NCBI GenBank assembly: GCA_907165275.2
Contig: OU015650.1
Location: 3,440,001-3,504,000 of the forward strand
Direction of reading: 5' to 3'
DNA length: 64,000 nt
Origin: Zygaena filipendulae
Taxonomy: Eukaryota > Arthropoda > Insecta > Lepidoptera > Zygaenidae
Below are positions 1-12,007 of this stretch, in pieces. The notes under the pieces were generated by a model. That model was not told where the DNA came from and searched no databases. It saw only the letters and a program-made list of their open reading frames with translations. A program made the position numbers and the translations under genes. Positions within the stretch are counted from its first letter, which is position 1. Each line of letters starts with the position of its first letter.

Positions 1-1750
1 TAACCAAATCCCCCTAACCGCGACTTACATTGGTAAGGTTAAGGTTGGCACAAAATGCTTTCATAGATTTCAGCGATTAGTATGAAAGTGCCGACTCTTA
101 AAACGTAGTGACTATTTACTTGACCTTCTAGAACCCATTGCAGATTAATTCGATTGTAAAGGAGAGCATGACGTAAGCATATTATCTTATCGTGAGAAAT
201 TTTCATCAGACTTCCTTTGTTTTTTTGTGTTAATAGACTTATCTACGAGTAGCTTCTATTAACTGCCAGTAGCAAATTTAACTGAGAGAACAAAACAATA
301 CTCCAACATTGAATATCTTTGATCTTTCTAGGGATGTTCACCGATATTGCTTGAGTGCCTTCCCAAGAATGATATAACTACCTACCCTAAGATCTATTTT
401 ATCTAGGAACAATGTTAGCAAGAAGCTCAACTGAAGAATTATTTTTAAAAGGCGACGTAATCTTTTTTTATAGCTTGACCACAGTTCACGTGATTTCAAG
501 TGAGGAAATGCTCAAAAATTGTAAAAATATCTAGTCCATTGGGGACGGATTTTCAAGTGAGGCTACTGGAACACCCCGCATTAGGTGCTTGACGACAACT
601 TGATTTTCAACTTAATAGCTGGCTTTAGGCACTACAAAGTGCCTTACCACCTCGCAAATATAAATAATATTGTAAAGGTAACAGAAATCTAAACATCGAG
701 GGTTAAAAGAGGGATTATTACTTGAGGGTACAGTTATTCCCTTTAATTAATTATCTGAAAGTAATAAAAAACTAAATACCTAGCATCAAAAGTGGAGTTT
801 ATGATAGTATCTAAAGTTGAGTCTTTACTTAGCAAAAAAGGTTTTCAAATCTTACATGTATTTATTACGGCGCAATCGTATCTATAGTTCATCAGGAATA
901 AACCTTTAAACAATCCATCGCGACCTTGACGATGTCGACATTTCAACAAAACGTTGTGATTCACGAAAAACTAGTGTCGATTTGCGGAAACACATTTTTT
1001 TCATGCTTCGATGTCGTAACGTCACGGTCAATGTCGACGGTGCGACCTTGTTCACTCGAGCAATTCGTACAGTCGTGTCGATGGTATGCTCCTATATAAT
1101 GCCGTCCGAATGGTGGACTTCTTTTTGTTGCGTTATATAACTGAACTATTAGTAAATGTATGTTAATTAATCGATTACAATTCGTACTCGTATCGGTAAA
1201 CAAGACGCGCACGACGTTTAATAATATCTATTCGATTGTTAATCCGTGACAGAAGTTTTTGCTCCTTATATGTTGTGTGGGCCTCTTTACAATATAACTC
1301 TCTGTGACTCTTTGTTCCAATGTACTTTACCTATATGAATACTGCATTTCATAGCGACTGACACGATAAGTACACAGTGATAGGGAAAATTCGCAACAGT
1401 TCAATACAGTACAGGTAAATTACGCCTGTATACACTTAGGTGCATGTTAATAAAAATACATAATATTATATATATATCAATGTAAATAAAAGGAAAATCA
1501 TTACAACTTGACCCGTATTTAACTAATAACGAAATCGTAACGGTATTAAGTTAACATAATAAAGTGATGGACAGCTAAAAATATCACATTAATAAAGTTC
1601 TATTCTCTTTAATAGAATATTCGAGATTGAATACATATTAACGAGAGAGATATACTAAGTATCCGAATTAACTATACGAATAGACTGTTCTTATATTATG
1701 AATAATTTTATAGATCTAGAAACTTGAAATCCCAACAAAGAACATAATTC
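1..1750. other. AT-rich non-coding stretch, no gene recognised
   Basis: No open reading frame here resembles a known protein. There is a somewhat GC-richer patch around 920-1110 with several CpGs and a TATA-like TATATAATG near 1092, which might be promoter-like but has no other support. The rest is AT-rich without recognisable repeats. It is probably upstream or intronic DNA of the Mef2 locus, which is inferred only from position. Confidence 0.4.
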
Positions 1751-1758
1751 CTTACTAA

Positions 1759-1963
1759 TCCTACTAATATATGTGTAATAATGTGAAAGTGTGGATGTTT
1801 GGATGTTTGTTACTCAATCACGCAAAAACGGCTGAACGGATTTGGATGAAATTTGGCATGCACGTTTTCAGGGGTACAGAGAAGGACATAGAGTACTTTT
1901 TATCCCGGAATTCCCGTGGGAACTCCGAAATTACCGTGGGTGAATCCGTGGGGCACAGCTAGT
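1759..1963 (+). mobile_element. Non-autonomous Helitron copy (Lep1-like)
   Basis: It begins after a TCCTACTAATAT-type left end and runs through the family core: an AACGGCTGAACGGAT-like stretch, then GGGGTACAGAGAAGGACATAG, then TATCCCGGAATTCCC. It ends in a GTGGGTGAATCCGTGG hairpin followed by CACAGCTAG|T. The 5' TC, the 3' hairpin and the CTAG end are the Helitron signature. The 63-codon open frame across it (1771-1962) is repeat sequence, not a gene. Confidence 0.75.
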
Positions 1964-2143
1964 ATTATATAAATGTGAGGGTGAGTTTGTTTGTTACGCT
2001 TTCATGTCTCAATGACTCAACCGATCATAATGAAATTTTGAATGCATGTTGTCAAGGGTACTGAGAAGGACATATGATAATTTAATTCCGGAATTCCCGC
2101 GGGAACTCCAAAATTACCGTGAGTGAAACCGCAGGGAACTACT
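1964..2143 (+). mobile_element. Second Helitron copy, head-to-tail with the first
   Basis: It starts directly after the CTAG end of the previous copy with ATTATATAAATGTGAGGGTG. It has the same core (TTGTTACGCTTTCATG, CAACCGATCATAATGAAAT, CCGGAATTCCCGCGGGAACT) and ends in a diverged ACTACTAGT. The head-to-tail placement suggests a tandem insertion or rolling-circle read-through. Confidence 0.7.
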
Positions 2144-2993
2144 AGTACGTATTTAAAAAGAACGCTAAGTTTTCACAAAAACCTTACGAGATTTCGGCTG
2201 CACCTTCTTCTGTAAATATCTTTCTATACTAAGTTCTTTCGAAATTCCATATATTATCACTGTTATGAATAATATTATTCAATTTAAAATAAAATTGGTT
2301 ACGTTTTTTACCTACTATTCAATAGTGGTAGTGGGAAAGTTCAAGATATCAGATAAACTTTGTTTGCTAGGTTATTTGACCCCAAAGAAAACTTGATATT
2401 TCGCATTATTGACTATCTTTTAAATCCACTGACAAACTTTGTACGTAAAAGAAGCTGTGATTTATGAAACTTCAAAAGAACTTGATATCCATGCAGTTAG
2501 ATTTCACTTATTTTAAGTACTACCGAAGCGAAGATATCTTGCAAGGCTTTTGGTGTGAGCTTGACTTTCTTTTACGTGTTTAAAATGGGATCAGATTCAC
2601 TCAGATTTCTAATCTTTTCCTACATATCCGTCCAAAAACCTACCTCCACACCAATTTGCAACCTCCTAAGTTTAAGTGGACTAAAATTTTGATGAGTGAG
2701 TGGGTGAATGATAAAAACAGTAATTTTCAAGCTGATGATGTAATTTTTATCTGGTGAATGGGAAACGGAGAGTTTTATTAAAATAATTTTATGCAAGTAA
2801 TTTTTCAATAATTAATTACCTATCGTGCTACCAACATCACCATCTATATTATATGATACCTTCCTAGTATCTAGTATGTCAAAGAATACTGCAGACTAAC
2901 CAATAAATTGCGTCGAGTCAACGACACCAATACGCACCTATTACAGTTACATCGACATTATCAAATGTAACGTCATGTTGCGAGCAACATTGG

Positions 2994-3026
2994 TGGTATT
3001 TTTAGACTAGGCCGGACTAAAAATAG
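2994..3026. promoter_or_regulatory. Pair of MEF2-type A/T sites, one perfect
   Basis: CTAAAAATAG at 3017-3026 matches the MEF2 consensus YTAWWWWTAR exactly. A near match, CTAAAAATAC read on the minus strand, lies about 12 bp upstream. They sit beside a CpG-rich patch (3070-3135). Mef2 is known to bind its own enhancer in Drosophila, so an autoregulatory site is plausible. The consensus is expected many times by chance in AT-rich DNA, so this is weak support on its own. Confidence 0.3.
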
Positions 3027-3429
3027 TACAACGGTTTATTACTAAAATTAATATTTCTAAAAACGGACCGTCTACGCAATGATAACGCGTCGACTCGCGT
3101 CGCGTCGATTGTTGTGTGACGTCGCTCTTTGCGATGCCATCTTTGTTTTTTATTTGTTTTTATCTTCAACTTGGTTAGTTTTTTTTTTGTATAAAGGAAT
3201 GTTGTTGCTATAATGTCGTGTTATTAGAATTAATTTAAATATTTTTAAGTAGGACTGCTTTGATGAAAAATAAACTTCTTTAAATCTATTGGTGTGTGAA
3301 TAACAACGTGAAAACTTTATTCAACAACTTGCAATGGGCAGATGTTTTTTAAGTTGTGACCTTACTAGATCCACAAGTAATAATTTTGAATTTTCATTCT
3401 CAAGTCATCAACTGACTTATAGGCATCCT

Positions 3430-3597
3430 AACTACATATTATAGCTGCAAAAGCGAGTTTGTTTGTTGGTTTGTTACGCTTTCACGTCATAACGGCTCAA
3501 CCAATCATAATAAGCACTTAGGGTAATTTCTATCCCGGAATTCCTGCGGGATCTCCAAAATTCCACAATTCCACAATTCCACAATGGAACAGCTAGT
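3430..3597 (+). mobile_element. Helitron copy, truncated (Lep1-like)
   Basis: Contains GTTTGTTACGCTTTCACG, AACGGCTCAACCAATCATAA and TATCCCGGAATTCCTGCGGG, and ends CAGCTAG|T. The usual 3' hairpin is replaced by a small tandem repeat of ATTCCACA (about 3559-3585), so this copy is internally rearranged. Confidence 0.7.
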
Positions 3598-3966
3598 CCT
3601 AAAGTAAAGACACAAATAAGCTCATTTCTGCCAATTACGCGATACTAGTTCAGTTTCAAATATGGTAGACAAAAAATTGTTAACAACAACAAAAAAATAT
3701 TTATTTTAGTCCCAAATTTTTTTCAACAAAACCAGTGACTATAGCCTAGTTTCATAACAATATACGTATATTGTACATAATAGTTTTACGATTTTTTTCT
3801 ACGTCAGTGTTATAATTATTGAGCGTAAAATTCTCTAAGGAAATTTCCATTGCAATAATATATTGTGTTATGTATTTGAGTTAAAACTAATGTAATTTAT
3901 GTCATACAAATTTAGTACTAGGTTGTCCCGGACCATAACTAAACAAAATAGGAATTCTATGTACTA

Positions 3967-4110
3967 ACTAGCTGTTCCCCCCGGAGTCACCTGCGCTAAT
4001 TTCAGAGATCCCGTGGAAATTCTGGGATAAGAGTTTTCTATTTCTGTTTCCGTAGGTACTCCTGACAAAATACCTATCTACCTGAAATTTCTTCCAAGAA
4101 AACACGTTAT
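3967..4110 (-). mobile_element. Helitron fragment (Lep1-like)
   Basis: Reads on the plus strand as ACTAGCTGTTCCCCCCGGAG, then a diverged hairpin and a CCCGTGGAAATTCTGGGATA core. It is the 3' end of a minus-strand copy. The 5' half is lost beyond about 4110. Confidence 0.65.
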
Positions 4111-4550
4111 TCCATACAAACTTTGCAAGCACTTTTCAATTATTTTTTTTTTTTTTGATTCTAAATGTTTATTCAAGCTAGTTCTCTATTTCCTTTTAAT
4201 CAAGATTAATTCAGTGTTAAGAGGCTCTTTTACACAATTCAACGTGATTATGTTTTTATAATGATTACCTAATCATTCCATAACATAACGTAAGTTATAC
4301 GCGTTAGTAGTGTCACAACTCTACATACATATTATGAGTACATGACATATTAAGTTACTACAATGATATTAAACCGAGGTCATTTGGTATGGCCGAGTAA
4401 TCCTTTTATGCACTCCAGTTGTTTCTAAGACAGTACCCGCAAAATTGTGGAACTGTGGAAATTGTGACTCTATTTAATGATTTCTTGCTAATTGGTACGA
4501 TTTTGTTAATTCTGCAAAATTTAAATTATATTATTCTCTTTTCTTTTCAG

Positions 4551-4694
4551 GTATGTTTTAAAGTTGCTCGGCGTTAACTCGGCTATACGATTCGGCACAG
4601 ACAATTCACTGCACGATCGCCCAAAGAACCACCTAATTCGGCGGGATTACACCAGTTTTGGCATATCGCGATCTGATGACGTCACAGTTCGCGC
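4551..4694 (+). other. Candidate non-coding 5' UTR exon (Mef2?)
   Basis: A strong pyrimidine tract and acceptor (TTCTCTTTTCTTTTCAG) precedes 4551 and a consensus donor GTAAGT follows 4694. The 144 nt between are clearly GC- and CpG-richer than the flanks and contain no repeat. They include a perfect CRE palindrome TGACGTCA at 4677-4684. The segment has no long open frame, so it would be an untranslated exon. Assignment to Mef2 is inferred only from strand and from Mef2 being the next plus-strand gene. It could also belong to an unrelated lncRNA. Confidence 0.35.
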
Positions 4695-7560
4695 GTAAGT
4701 ACAAATACCATTTGGAACAATGCCTCTATTTTGCAAGATTGCTCCTAACAATCTGTTTGTCTGTTAAAACGAGCTACAAATCCAAAAGCAAAGGTTATGC
4801 TACTGTGGAAAAATAATGCTACGGAATATGGATTCAATCTGTAGGTACCAAAGTTCATTTAACCTTTAATACTGTGTGTGACCAACAGGAAAAATAGGGA
4901 TTGTGGACAATACTATACTAAAACGCGATAAGTACGGGTTTTTGTTTGATTTTATAGTGTTTAACATTTGACATTTATCCACAACAATTATTCTGATAAT
5001 CATATATTACAATAATAATAATCATCAATCATATAAAGTGATAGTTTTCTGCTACAAAATTAATATAATTTATGTTCAATTACGTTATGTTACTCACAAA
5101 ATATGTAAAAAAATCTGTGACCGTAATAAGCTGTGGTAAAATCTTGTTCGACTGTGTTTTTTGATCTATCGCTGCCATTTCTCAATAGGTTTATAGAACT
5201 AATGTGGTTTTAATGTTTTCTTAATTTTAAGTAAAGATTTTAAAAACAAAACTGCTGCACTCAGAAACCTTCATTAAATTAATATTAATTCGTACCTATT
5301 TAACTAATTAAAATTAAGACGAGTTCACGCTTACACCTCACTCACGCTCACGCTTACACATTTGCAATGTGGCGGGAGTGTACTTAGTCCCTATTTGGCT
5401 TGTCACCGAAGTCGGTTTTAATTTTTTTAATAAAAATACAGAACAAAACAAAAGGTAAAGCCTATCGTATAAAACTTGCACTGCTGTACTAAATGCATTA
5501 TTAAGTGAAGCATAACCTGAGTGGCAACTCGGTTGCCGGGCAGCCACAGTCCGCGGCGCCGTCTGGATGCGCCCGAGCACCCTATTGCACACAGTAATTT
5601 TGTCTCATTCTGCACTTTGCTACAACTACGTACTACTGGGTGTACAGTTTACACAAAAATATATAACTAGCTGTTCCCCGCGGTTTTATCCTCATTAATT
5701 TCGGAGTCTCCGTGGGAATGCCGGGACGAAAAGTATCCTATGTCCTACTGTACCCCTGACAATGTGTATGCCATTTGGCAAATTGGCATTTGGAAATTTT
5801 TCATGATGATCGGTTGAGCTGTTAAGGTGTGAAAGCGTAACAGACAGACAGAAATACAGACAGACAGACCGAGTTACTTTCGCATTTGTATTAGTAGGGA
5901 TTGTTAAACTTTTTCTGGTGCATTAAATTAATATAAAATTGTAACAATGCGCAAAAATTTCGATTTTACACGTCATTACAATCTTTAATTTTCTGTAAAA
6001 TTTACATTAAATGAAATCTTTTCGTTTTTAACAGGTGTTGATTCTCTTTTCTGTAACATGTACTTATACGCTAATACGATACCCGTACTTTTTAACGAAA
6101 ACCTTATTTATCATCAGTGCAAATTTCAGGACAAAAAATTATTAAAATTGATTGCAATAAAGACAGTTTATGCTGACTGTACACGCGGCAAAGTACACAG
6201 AACAAGACCGGTCTCGCAAGTAATTAAAGTGACACAGTAAAAGTATTAAGTATTATCCTTTTAGGTTCATTGACCATTACATTTTTTAACTGAATTGTTT
6301 CATAATTTTCTCTATATTTACTTATTATTTTCGGCAAATAAATCAAATACTTACTTTAAAAGTAATTTAAAAAAAAATTTTTCTTATATTAAGTAGGTAC
6401 GACTACTTTGTTTAATTTACATATAATATTTACTTATTAGTTATTAGTTGTATTCTTTAAAAAAAATATAATTGAAAAAATAATGAAATAAAAAAAAACA
6501 GTGGCGATGCGGTATCTACGAAGACTTAGTTAAAAAAATAATTAAAACCGTATGTGCATTGAAACAACATTGAGAATGACAGTAAAAAAGAATAAACCAA
6601 GAAAATATGGTTAGGTTTGGTTCCCATGGCGTTGCTGGGTACCGCACGTCTGTTTTTACTCTTTTTTTTGCTGAAGACGAGTGCACAAAGAAAGAATTCT
6701 GGTTTTTCAAGTCAAAGTTGCAACACCGATAGTTATGACCATGTATTCTGTGCTATCGATTTGTGTTAAACTTAATAAATAATACAGGGCCATTATCACT
6801 TCAAACGGATTAATTTAATTACATAGAGTAGACGCACTCTGCGCCGTTATTTAAGAATTATTTTAGAAAGCTAAGAATATAACAGATGCTGTGATAATCA
6901 ACAAGACAAGTCAACTTTTTCTTAGTAGGTCATTTTTGTCATAGCTGGCTTTCGCAGACAAACGATGCTTTTTTGGCGAATCATTTTTTTTTTATATCCC
7001 TGGCCTCGTACCACAAAAATTTCTTTATCGATATTTCAATCTACTGTAAATTTTAATTCTGCAGGGTTTTTTCTGGGTAATTGCGACATATCTTTTATAT
7101 GCATGATTCCTTTTCTATTGTGACCTTTTTCACCGATATAAGTAAGTAGTCTCCAAATATTCTATTCTACTTCTAACTACTTCTAGCTATTGTTCAATAA
7201 TGTAATGTAATCTTTACCATAATGAAGTCATAACCGACTTCAAATCCCATTTTTTTGTAAACTGGTCCGTTCCTCGTAGCTCCTAAGAGTCCCAAGGCGA
7301 TGATTAACAATATATAAATGGTCCCAGCTACGACACGCTCCTTGTGACCTTGGTGGCGGCCATTTTTCCTTTTTTCTTTTTCGCGCACTCAATGTAACCA
7401 ACATAAGCTACTGACGGCATGCCATGTAGAGATTGCTTTGTTTATGATGAAAACACATTATTTATTATTATTATTTTATAAACCTTTATGTATTAGTAGT
7501 ATAATAGCATTATTCTTTTACAAATATCTTTTGTACTTTCAGAGATATGACTCTTTAAAA
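4695..7560. other. AT-rich non-coding stretch
   Basis: Apart from one Helitron copy (5664-5905) I see no gene. The short open frames here are AT-rich and have no recognisable domains. A GC-richer patch at about 5515-5580 is unexplained. Confidence 0.4.
5664..5905 (-). mobile_element. Full-length Helitron copy (Lep1-like)
   Basis: On the plus strand it runs from AACTAGCTGTTCCCCGCGGT through GTGGGAATGCCGGGACGAAA, the ACCCCTGACAATGTGTATGC motif, a repeat of CAGACAGA, and ends TTTGTATTAGTAGGGATTG. It carries both the CTAG-proximal hairpin end and the TACTAATA end in minus orientation. Confidence 0.8.
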
Positions 7561-7595
7561 ATTCAAGTTAGACAAGGAAAGCGCTAGTCCTATAG

Positions 7596-7625
7596 TGACG
7601 TCACTCGGCTTGTAGCGCGCTACAA
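7596..7625. promoter_or_regulatory. CRE site next to a 16-bp perfect palindrome
   Basis: TGACGTCA at 7596-7603 is a full CRE/ATF palindrome. Seven bases later comes TTGTAGCGCGCTACAA (7610-7625), a perfect 16-bp palindrome. The neighbouring GCGCTAGTCC recalls the end of the CRE-bearing MITE family found at 15.6, 20.4, 26.5 and 30.6 kb, so this may be a diverged relic of it. Confidence 0.35.
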
Positions 7626-8899
7626 CCGCCATATAAAATTCCGTTTTAAAAAGAGACAGACATAAATTAAACAGTTTATTAAATATTTTATTTTTTAATC
7701 AAACCTATTGATTTTGTCGCTTATGTTATGCTTATCCGTGATATTTTCGAGTGTAATTATTGGATATCAACATTTCAACAATAGTGAAATAGAACCCTAA
7801 GTTTTTAAATTATTACTACGCGGCAGCATAATACTTAAGTATTTTTTATAGTTTAAGTCCCTCCCTTTCTTGAATAATCATCAGCAAAATCTTAACAGCT
7901 ACCCGTTTGAAATGAGAGAAAAAGGACTGCTTTTCATATGGGTATATATTAGGTATCTTTTGGTCCTTCGAACCTCACCTTTAATTAGGCGGAATGTGTA
8001 GGTAGGTGGTCTATATAATTAATCTTTTAGTGAAATATTGCGATAAAGTAAAGCCTATTTGTAAGCTAGGCTAAAAACTTCATTCAGTTCATTCATTCAT
8101 TCGTTTTGACATGAAATGTAGAGTTGTAACGCGCAAAAACATCGACAGATGAAAACTAAAAATTTACAATGTACATTCTATTGTTTTAACGTTATTTATG
8201 TTAAATTTCCAATGTACAGACTTGCTATTTTTATTATACGTGCCTATACCTACCTAATATTATTGCAAGTGACTCTAATCTCTATCTTTGGCATAGATAC
8301 TCTTAACCTTAACTAGACTTTTAAGCTATATAAGAGTTGTTGAAGCGCAAAATTACAATTATCTACAAAAATAAGTGTACATATTATACAAACTTTATTT
8401 CTTTAAAACATATGTTTCTCATGGAAAAAGGTGTCGCTAAAAGTAACTTAACTTTTTTCAGTTAGGTACTTATTTTCGCGAATTTGCACACGTACCTGGT
8501 GTTACGTCAAAGTAAGACGATTCATTGTAAAAGTTATGTAAGGATTTAGTATTTTCGTTATCGTTATGACGCTTAATCAAGACGCCACGTGTAATAAGTA
8601 TATACGTAGATTTGACAAGTAAAATCTTCTAACAAACCGAGATTAACGAACAAATCCCACTATAAAACTGGTAAATTATAAGAAGTGAGTTTTATTAATT
8701 GATATATGTACTGAATACTTAAGATACACAATCTATGACGCGATAACCTCCTTGGAATAAAACAACAAAATTTAAATTTGTGCAGAATTTATCCCTTTGT
8801 GTAGAGAAGATCCCTATAAATGCACGTGAAACCGTGAGGAGTAGCTAGTTAAATATAATATACACCTACTTACAGTTAAAATAGTCTGAATGCTTAGTC

Positions 8900-8962
8900 A
8901 GTGCAGCTAACTGCTGTACCCTAGGGGTCACGGGTTCAATCCGCGCGTCAGGGTACCTAAAT
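8900..8962 (+). repeat. tRNA-derived SINE fragment
   Basis: GCTAACTGCTGTACCC followed by GGGTTCAATCCGCGCGTCAG resembles the 3' half of a tRNA with a B-box (GGTTCAATCC). There is no full cloverleaf, so it is a SINE relic rather than a tRNA gene. The B-box part resembles the SINE at 27.87 kb. Confidence 0.5.
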
Positions 8963-9785
8963 TTTTATTTGATAAAAAATTGTCGCTTAGTTTTTTCTTC
9001 TATGAAACACATTAAAAAGACTGTCCAGGTTTGTTATCACGTCATAATAATAGTTATAGACAGTATTTCCTTGATATCGCACTCGCTTTCCTCAGCTTTA
9101 TAACACATCGTTAGCACTGTATTCAAGGACATCAACGGCACACAAGAAGGGCGTAGCTGTTGCTGAAAAATGGTTGCGCAAATTAAAGCTTTATACTATT
9201 AGCATTCGAGCTCAAATTTGCTTGGTGTGCGGCTAGAGAGTCTTACAGATTGAATAAACTGCTTGACACAGATTCGCGTTTCGGGTCAGACTTGTGCCCG
9301 CACCCAGTAAACAAATGCCCGTTACGAAATCTCATGTGCAGACGAAAGATGGTCTTGTTTAATTCTAGGTAGGTTTTCTTTTCGGAACAAAGTTCCTTGA
9401 TGTAGCTTACGTTAGGAGGTAGGTACCTCGCAAAAAATCCGCCGAAAATCGTCACTCTTTATATACCTACTTACGTCAAAAATCGTCATACTTTATAAAT
9501 ACGTTTTCAATGTGACTTTTGTATGTTTTTTATGGTTTTAATTAATACGTAATATTGTCTGATTTATCATACTTTTTTAATTCACTTTAAAACCAAACAA
9601 GTGTTTTATTTAATAGGATGTAAAGTAAATAATTAATAATGCAACAACCCTAGAATAGTTTTCTTTTTACAATATTATTTTCCTATTGAGTCGTATCCAT
9701 AAAGCGAATATAATCACTGCTTTAACCTAGACGTAGCATAGATACTTGAGTTTTTTTTTTCGTAGTTGAAGGCGTAAGAAACTTC
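8963..9785. other. Non-coding stretch, nothing recognised
   Basis: No gene, tRNA or clear repeat could be assigned. The 70-codon minus frame at 9243-9455 shows no family resemblance. Confidence 0.35.
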
Positions 9786-9789
9786 GTTC

Positions 9790-10015
9790 CTGACGGGGGT
9801 CCCCCGACCGCACACATGACATGCTTCCCGCGGAATTATTTCATACAAACTTTGCAACCCCTTTTCACCCCCTTAGGGGTTGAATTTTCAAAAATCCTTT
9901 CTTATCGAATCTACGTCATACCTATAAAGAACACACCTTCCAAGTTTCAGGTCTCTACGATTGGCGTTGATCCGTCAGTCAATCATTCAGGACAAAGCAT
10001 TTTATATGTATAGAT
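9790..10015 (-). mobile_element. Second Helitron-like subfamily, diverged copy
   Basis: Contains CATACAAACTTTGCAACCCC, TTTTCACCCCCTTAGGGGTT and GATCCGTCAGTCAATCATTC. The same motifs occur at 15,230-15,415 and, inverted, at 62,195-62,465, where the copy keeps a CCGCGG hairpin and CAGCTAG end. This copy is 5'-intact but lacks a clear CTAG terminus. Confidence 0.55.
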
Positions 10016-10444
10016 AGATACAAATAAATAACTATACTCTATAGTTACAGATATTTTGATTTTTTAAACACAGCGTGACACAGGGACGCCTCCTTACTTT
10101 TGGATAACACGTGAACGGAGCACAGCAGCTGCTATAGAACAATTTTCTCAAGTTATCTACGTTTTTTTGTTCTAATATATCTATAATAATTGTTATCAGT
10201 CTTTCAGTCTAGACTCTGTCTTCATGTAAAGCCGTGGATAACATCTCATCCGGCGCCACCTCTCAACATCTATTTACATTTCAAAAGAACCACATAAGAA
10301 CTCACGCGTATAGGGTCACAACTTTACATTGTAATCTATCCACGACAAAAGGCCCATTTGACATTTCCTTATCAGTACAAACCCGGCAACATTGCAGACG
10401 TCTCTTATCACTTGTTTAGTATCTATACCTTTGAACGAGCAATT

Positions 10445-10496
10445 CTTGTATATATGTATAGGTAGATACCTGAATCTACCTATACATATATACAAG
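10445..10496. repeat. Perfect 23-bp hairpin with 6-nt loop
   Basis: Positions 10445-10467 and 10474-10496 are exact reverse complements, with loop ACCTGA. The arms are AT-rich (TATATATGTATAGGTAGA core). The lack of any mismatch suggests a recent origin or a maintained structure. It does not resemble a known RNA gene. Confidence 0.75.
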
Positions 10497-11457
10497 ATAA
10501 TCTGAATCTCGGAAACGACTCCAATGATTTTCATGAAATTTAGCACTCAGGGGGTTTCGGGGACGATTAATCGATCTAGCTAGGTTTAATTTTTGGAAAT
10601 CATTTTATCCGTACTTCCAGGCAATGAAAAATGAGTGTTTGGTACTGTTTTCTACTTAACAACAGATGGCGCTGTACGAGCGGAACTCGGTCACCCAGAT
10701 TTGTATTTATCTATTACCCACCGCGGTTCATATTGAACTTATCAAATGTGCTGTCGGACATAAGTGTAAAAGTCAGTATTTATAATAACAATTAGCATCT
10801 GGGGTTTAAAAATGAAAAATAGAATGGCACGATAAAAATCACGTTTGTTGTCTTGATTTCCATTGGATAGTAGGTACATCATAGGTATTGCCTGAACTGT
10901 TTATTCCTGAAATGCTATTTACCACCTTAATTATCTTTTCTATCTCTGGGAATTTTACCTTAATTTGATAGAACTGCATTTGACACCGCGTAATTCTAAA
11001 GCTCACTGGAGGTTTTTAATTCGTGCCGAAAAATCATTTAACAAAAAAAGGAAAGTAAATAATATTAGCAGAAACGTTTAGATACTTTTTAATTATTCAA
11101 GTACTTTTTTATGGTTTTTCAAATAAAATTTAAGTAAGTACATATTTATTACAAAAACACAAACCAATTAGTCTGAAATAAATAAATAATCAGTTGTTTG
11201 TATTAAAAAAACCCATTGATACCATCGCGTCCAAATGTTTTTTATCTCACCCGCTTTTTAATTGTTTTGTTGCTGTTTAAATTAATAAAGCAAATTAATT
11301 TGAATGAAAATTATTTTACTAGCATAAATCACTTTAATCTACTTTGTAAATTATTCAATCAAGTAGGTATATATCGCAATCGCATAATTTTAAAAGCATA
11401 ACTTTACAGTTTCAGGTACTTTTGTCAATATAATAGGTATCTTTTTATTAAAAAAAA

Positions 11458-11695
11458 CTAGCTGGTCCCCCGCAGTTTCACCCGCGTTAATTTCAGGGTT
11501 CCCGCGGGAATGCCGAGATAAGAAGTACCTTAAGATATTTAGAAATACTGTGGCATTCTATTGGTAAAACAATTTTCAAAATCGGTTTACTAGATCCAGA
11601 GATTACCCTCTACCAAAGAGTATATAACCACTACGTTTCCCCTCTACAACGTCACAAACTCACAAACTTTACCTCTATAATATTAGTATAGATGA
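11458..11695 (-). mobile_element. Full-length Helitron copy
   Basis: Begins on the plus strand with AACTAGCTGGTCCCCCGCAG, followed by CCGCGGGAATGCCGAGATAA-type core. It ends with the ACCCTCTACAACGTCACAAACTC block and ATAATATTAGTATAGATGA. It belongs to the GTTTGTGAGTTTGTGAC subfamily that forms the array at 20.9 kb. Confidence 0.75.
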
Positions 11696-12007
11696 ACAAA
11701 CCAATAAAAATTTGAAACACTGAATTACTAACTACACTCGGAAATAAATATACCTAATTATATAGAAAGGTCACCAAGGATATAGTGGCAAAGGCGGCAA
11801 GATAGTGACAAAGGTATTGGAAACCTACAATATGCATTAATAAAGAAAAAGAAGTTATAATTACCATTATTGCCATGAAGATTTAAAACCGACTTCAAAC
11901 CGACCGAATTCTTCGCATTTTCATTCACATTAAAACTGCTGAAAAATACATATTTAAACATGGTATTTTGAAACTACTAAGCCCTTATGTGATTTCTATG
12001 AGACAAT

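Noticed and set aside
9243..9455. 70-codon minus-strand frame
   Set aside because: No family resemblance and no splice or start context; probably chance.
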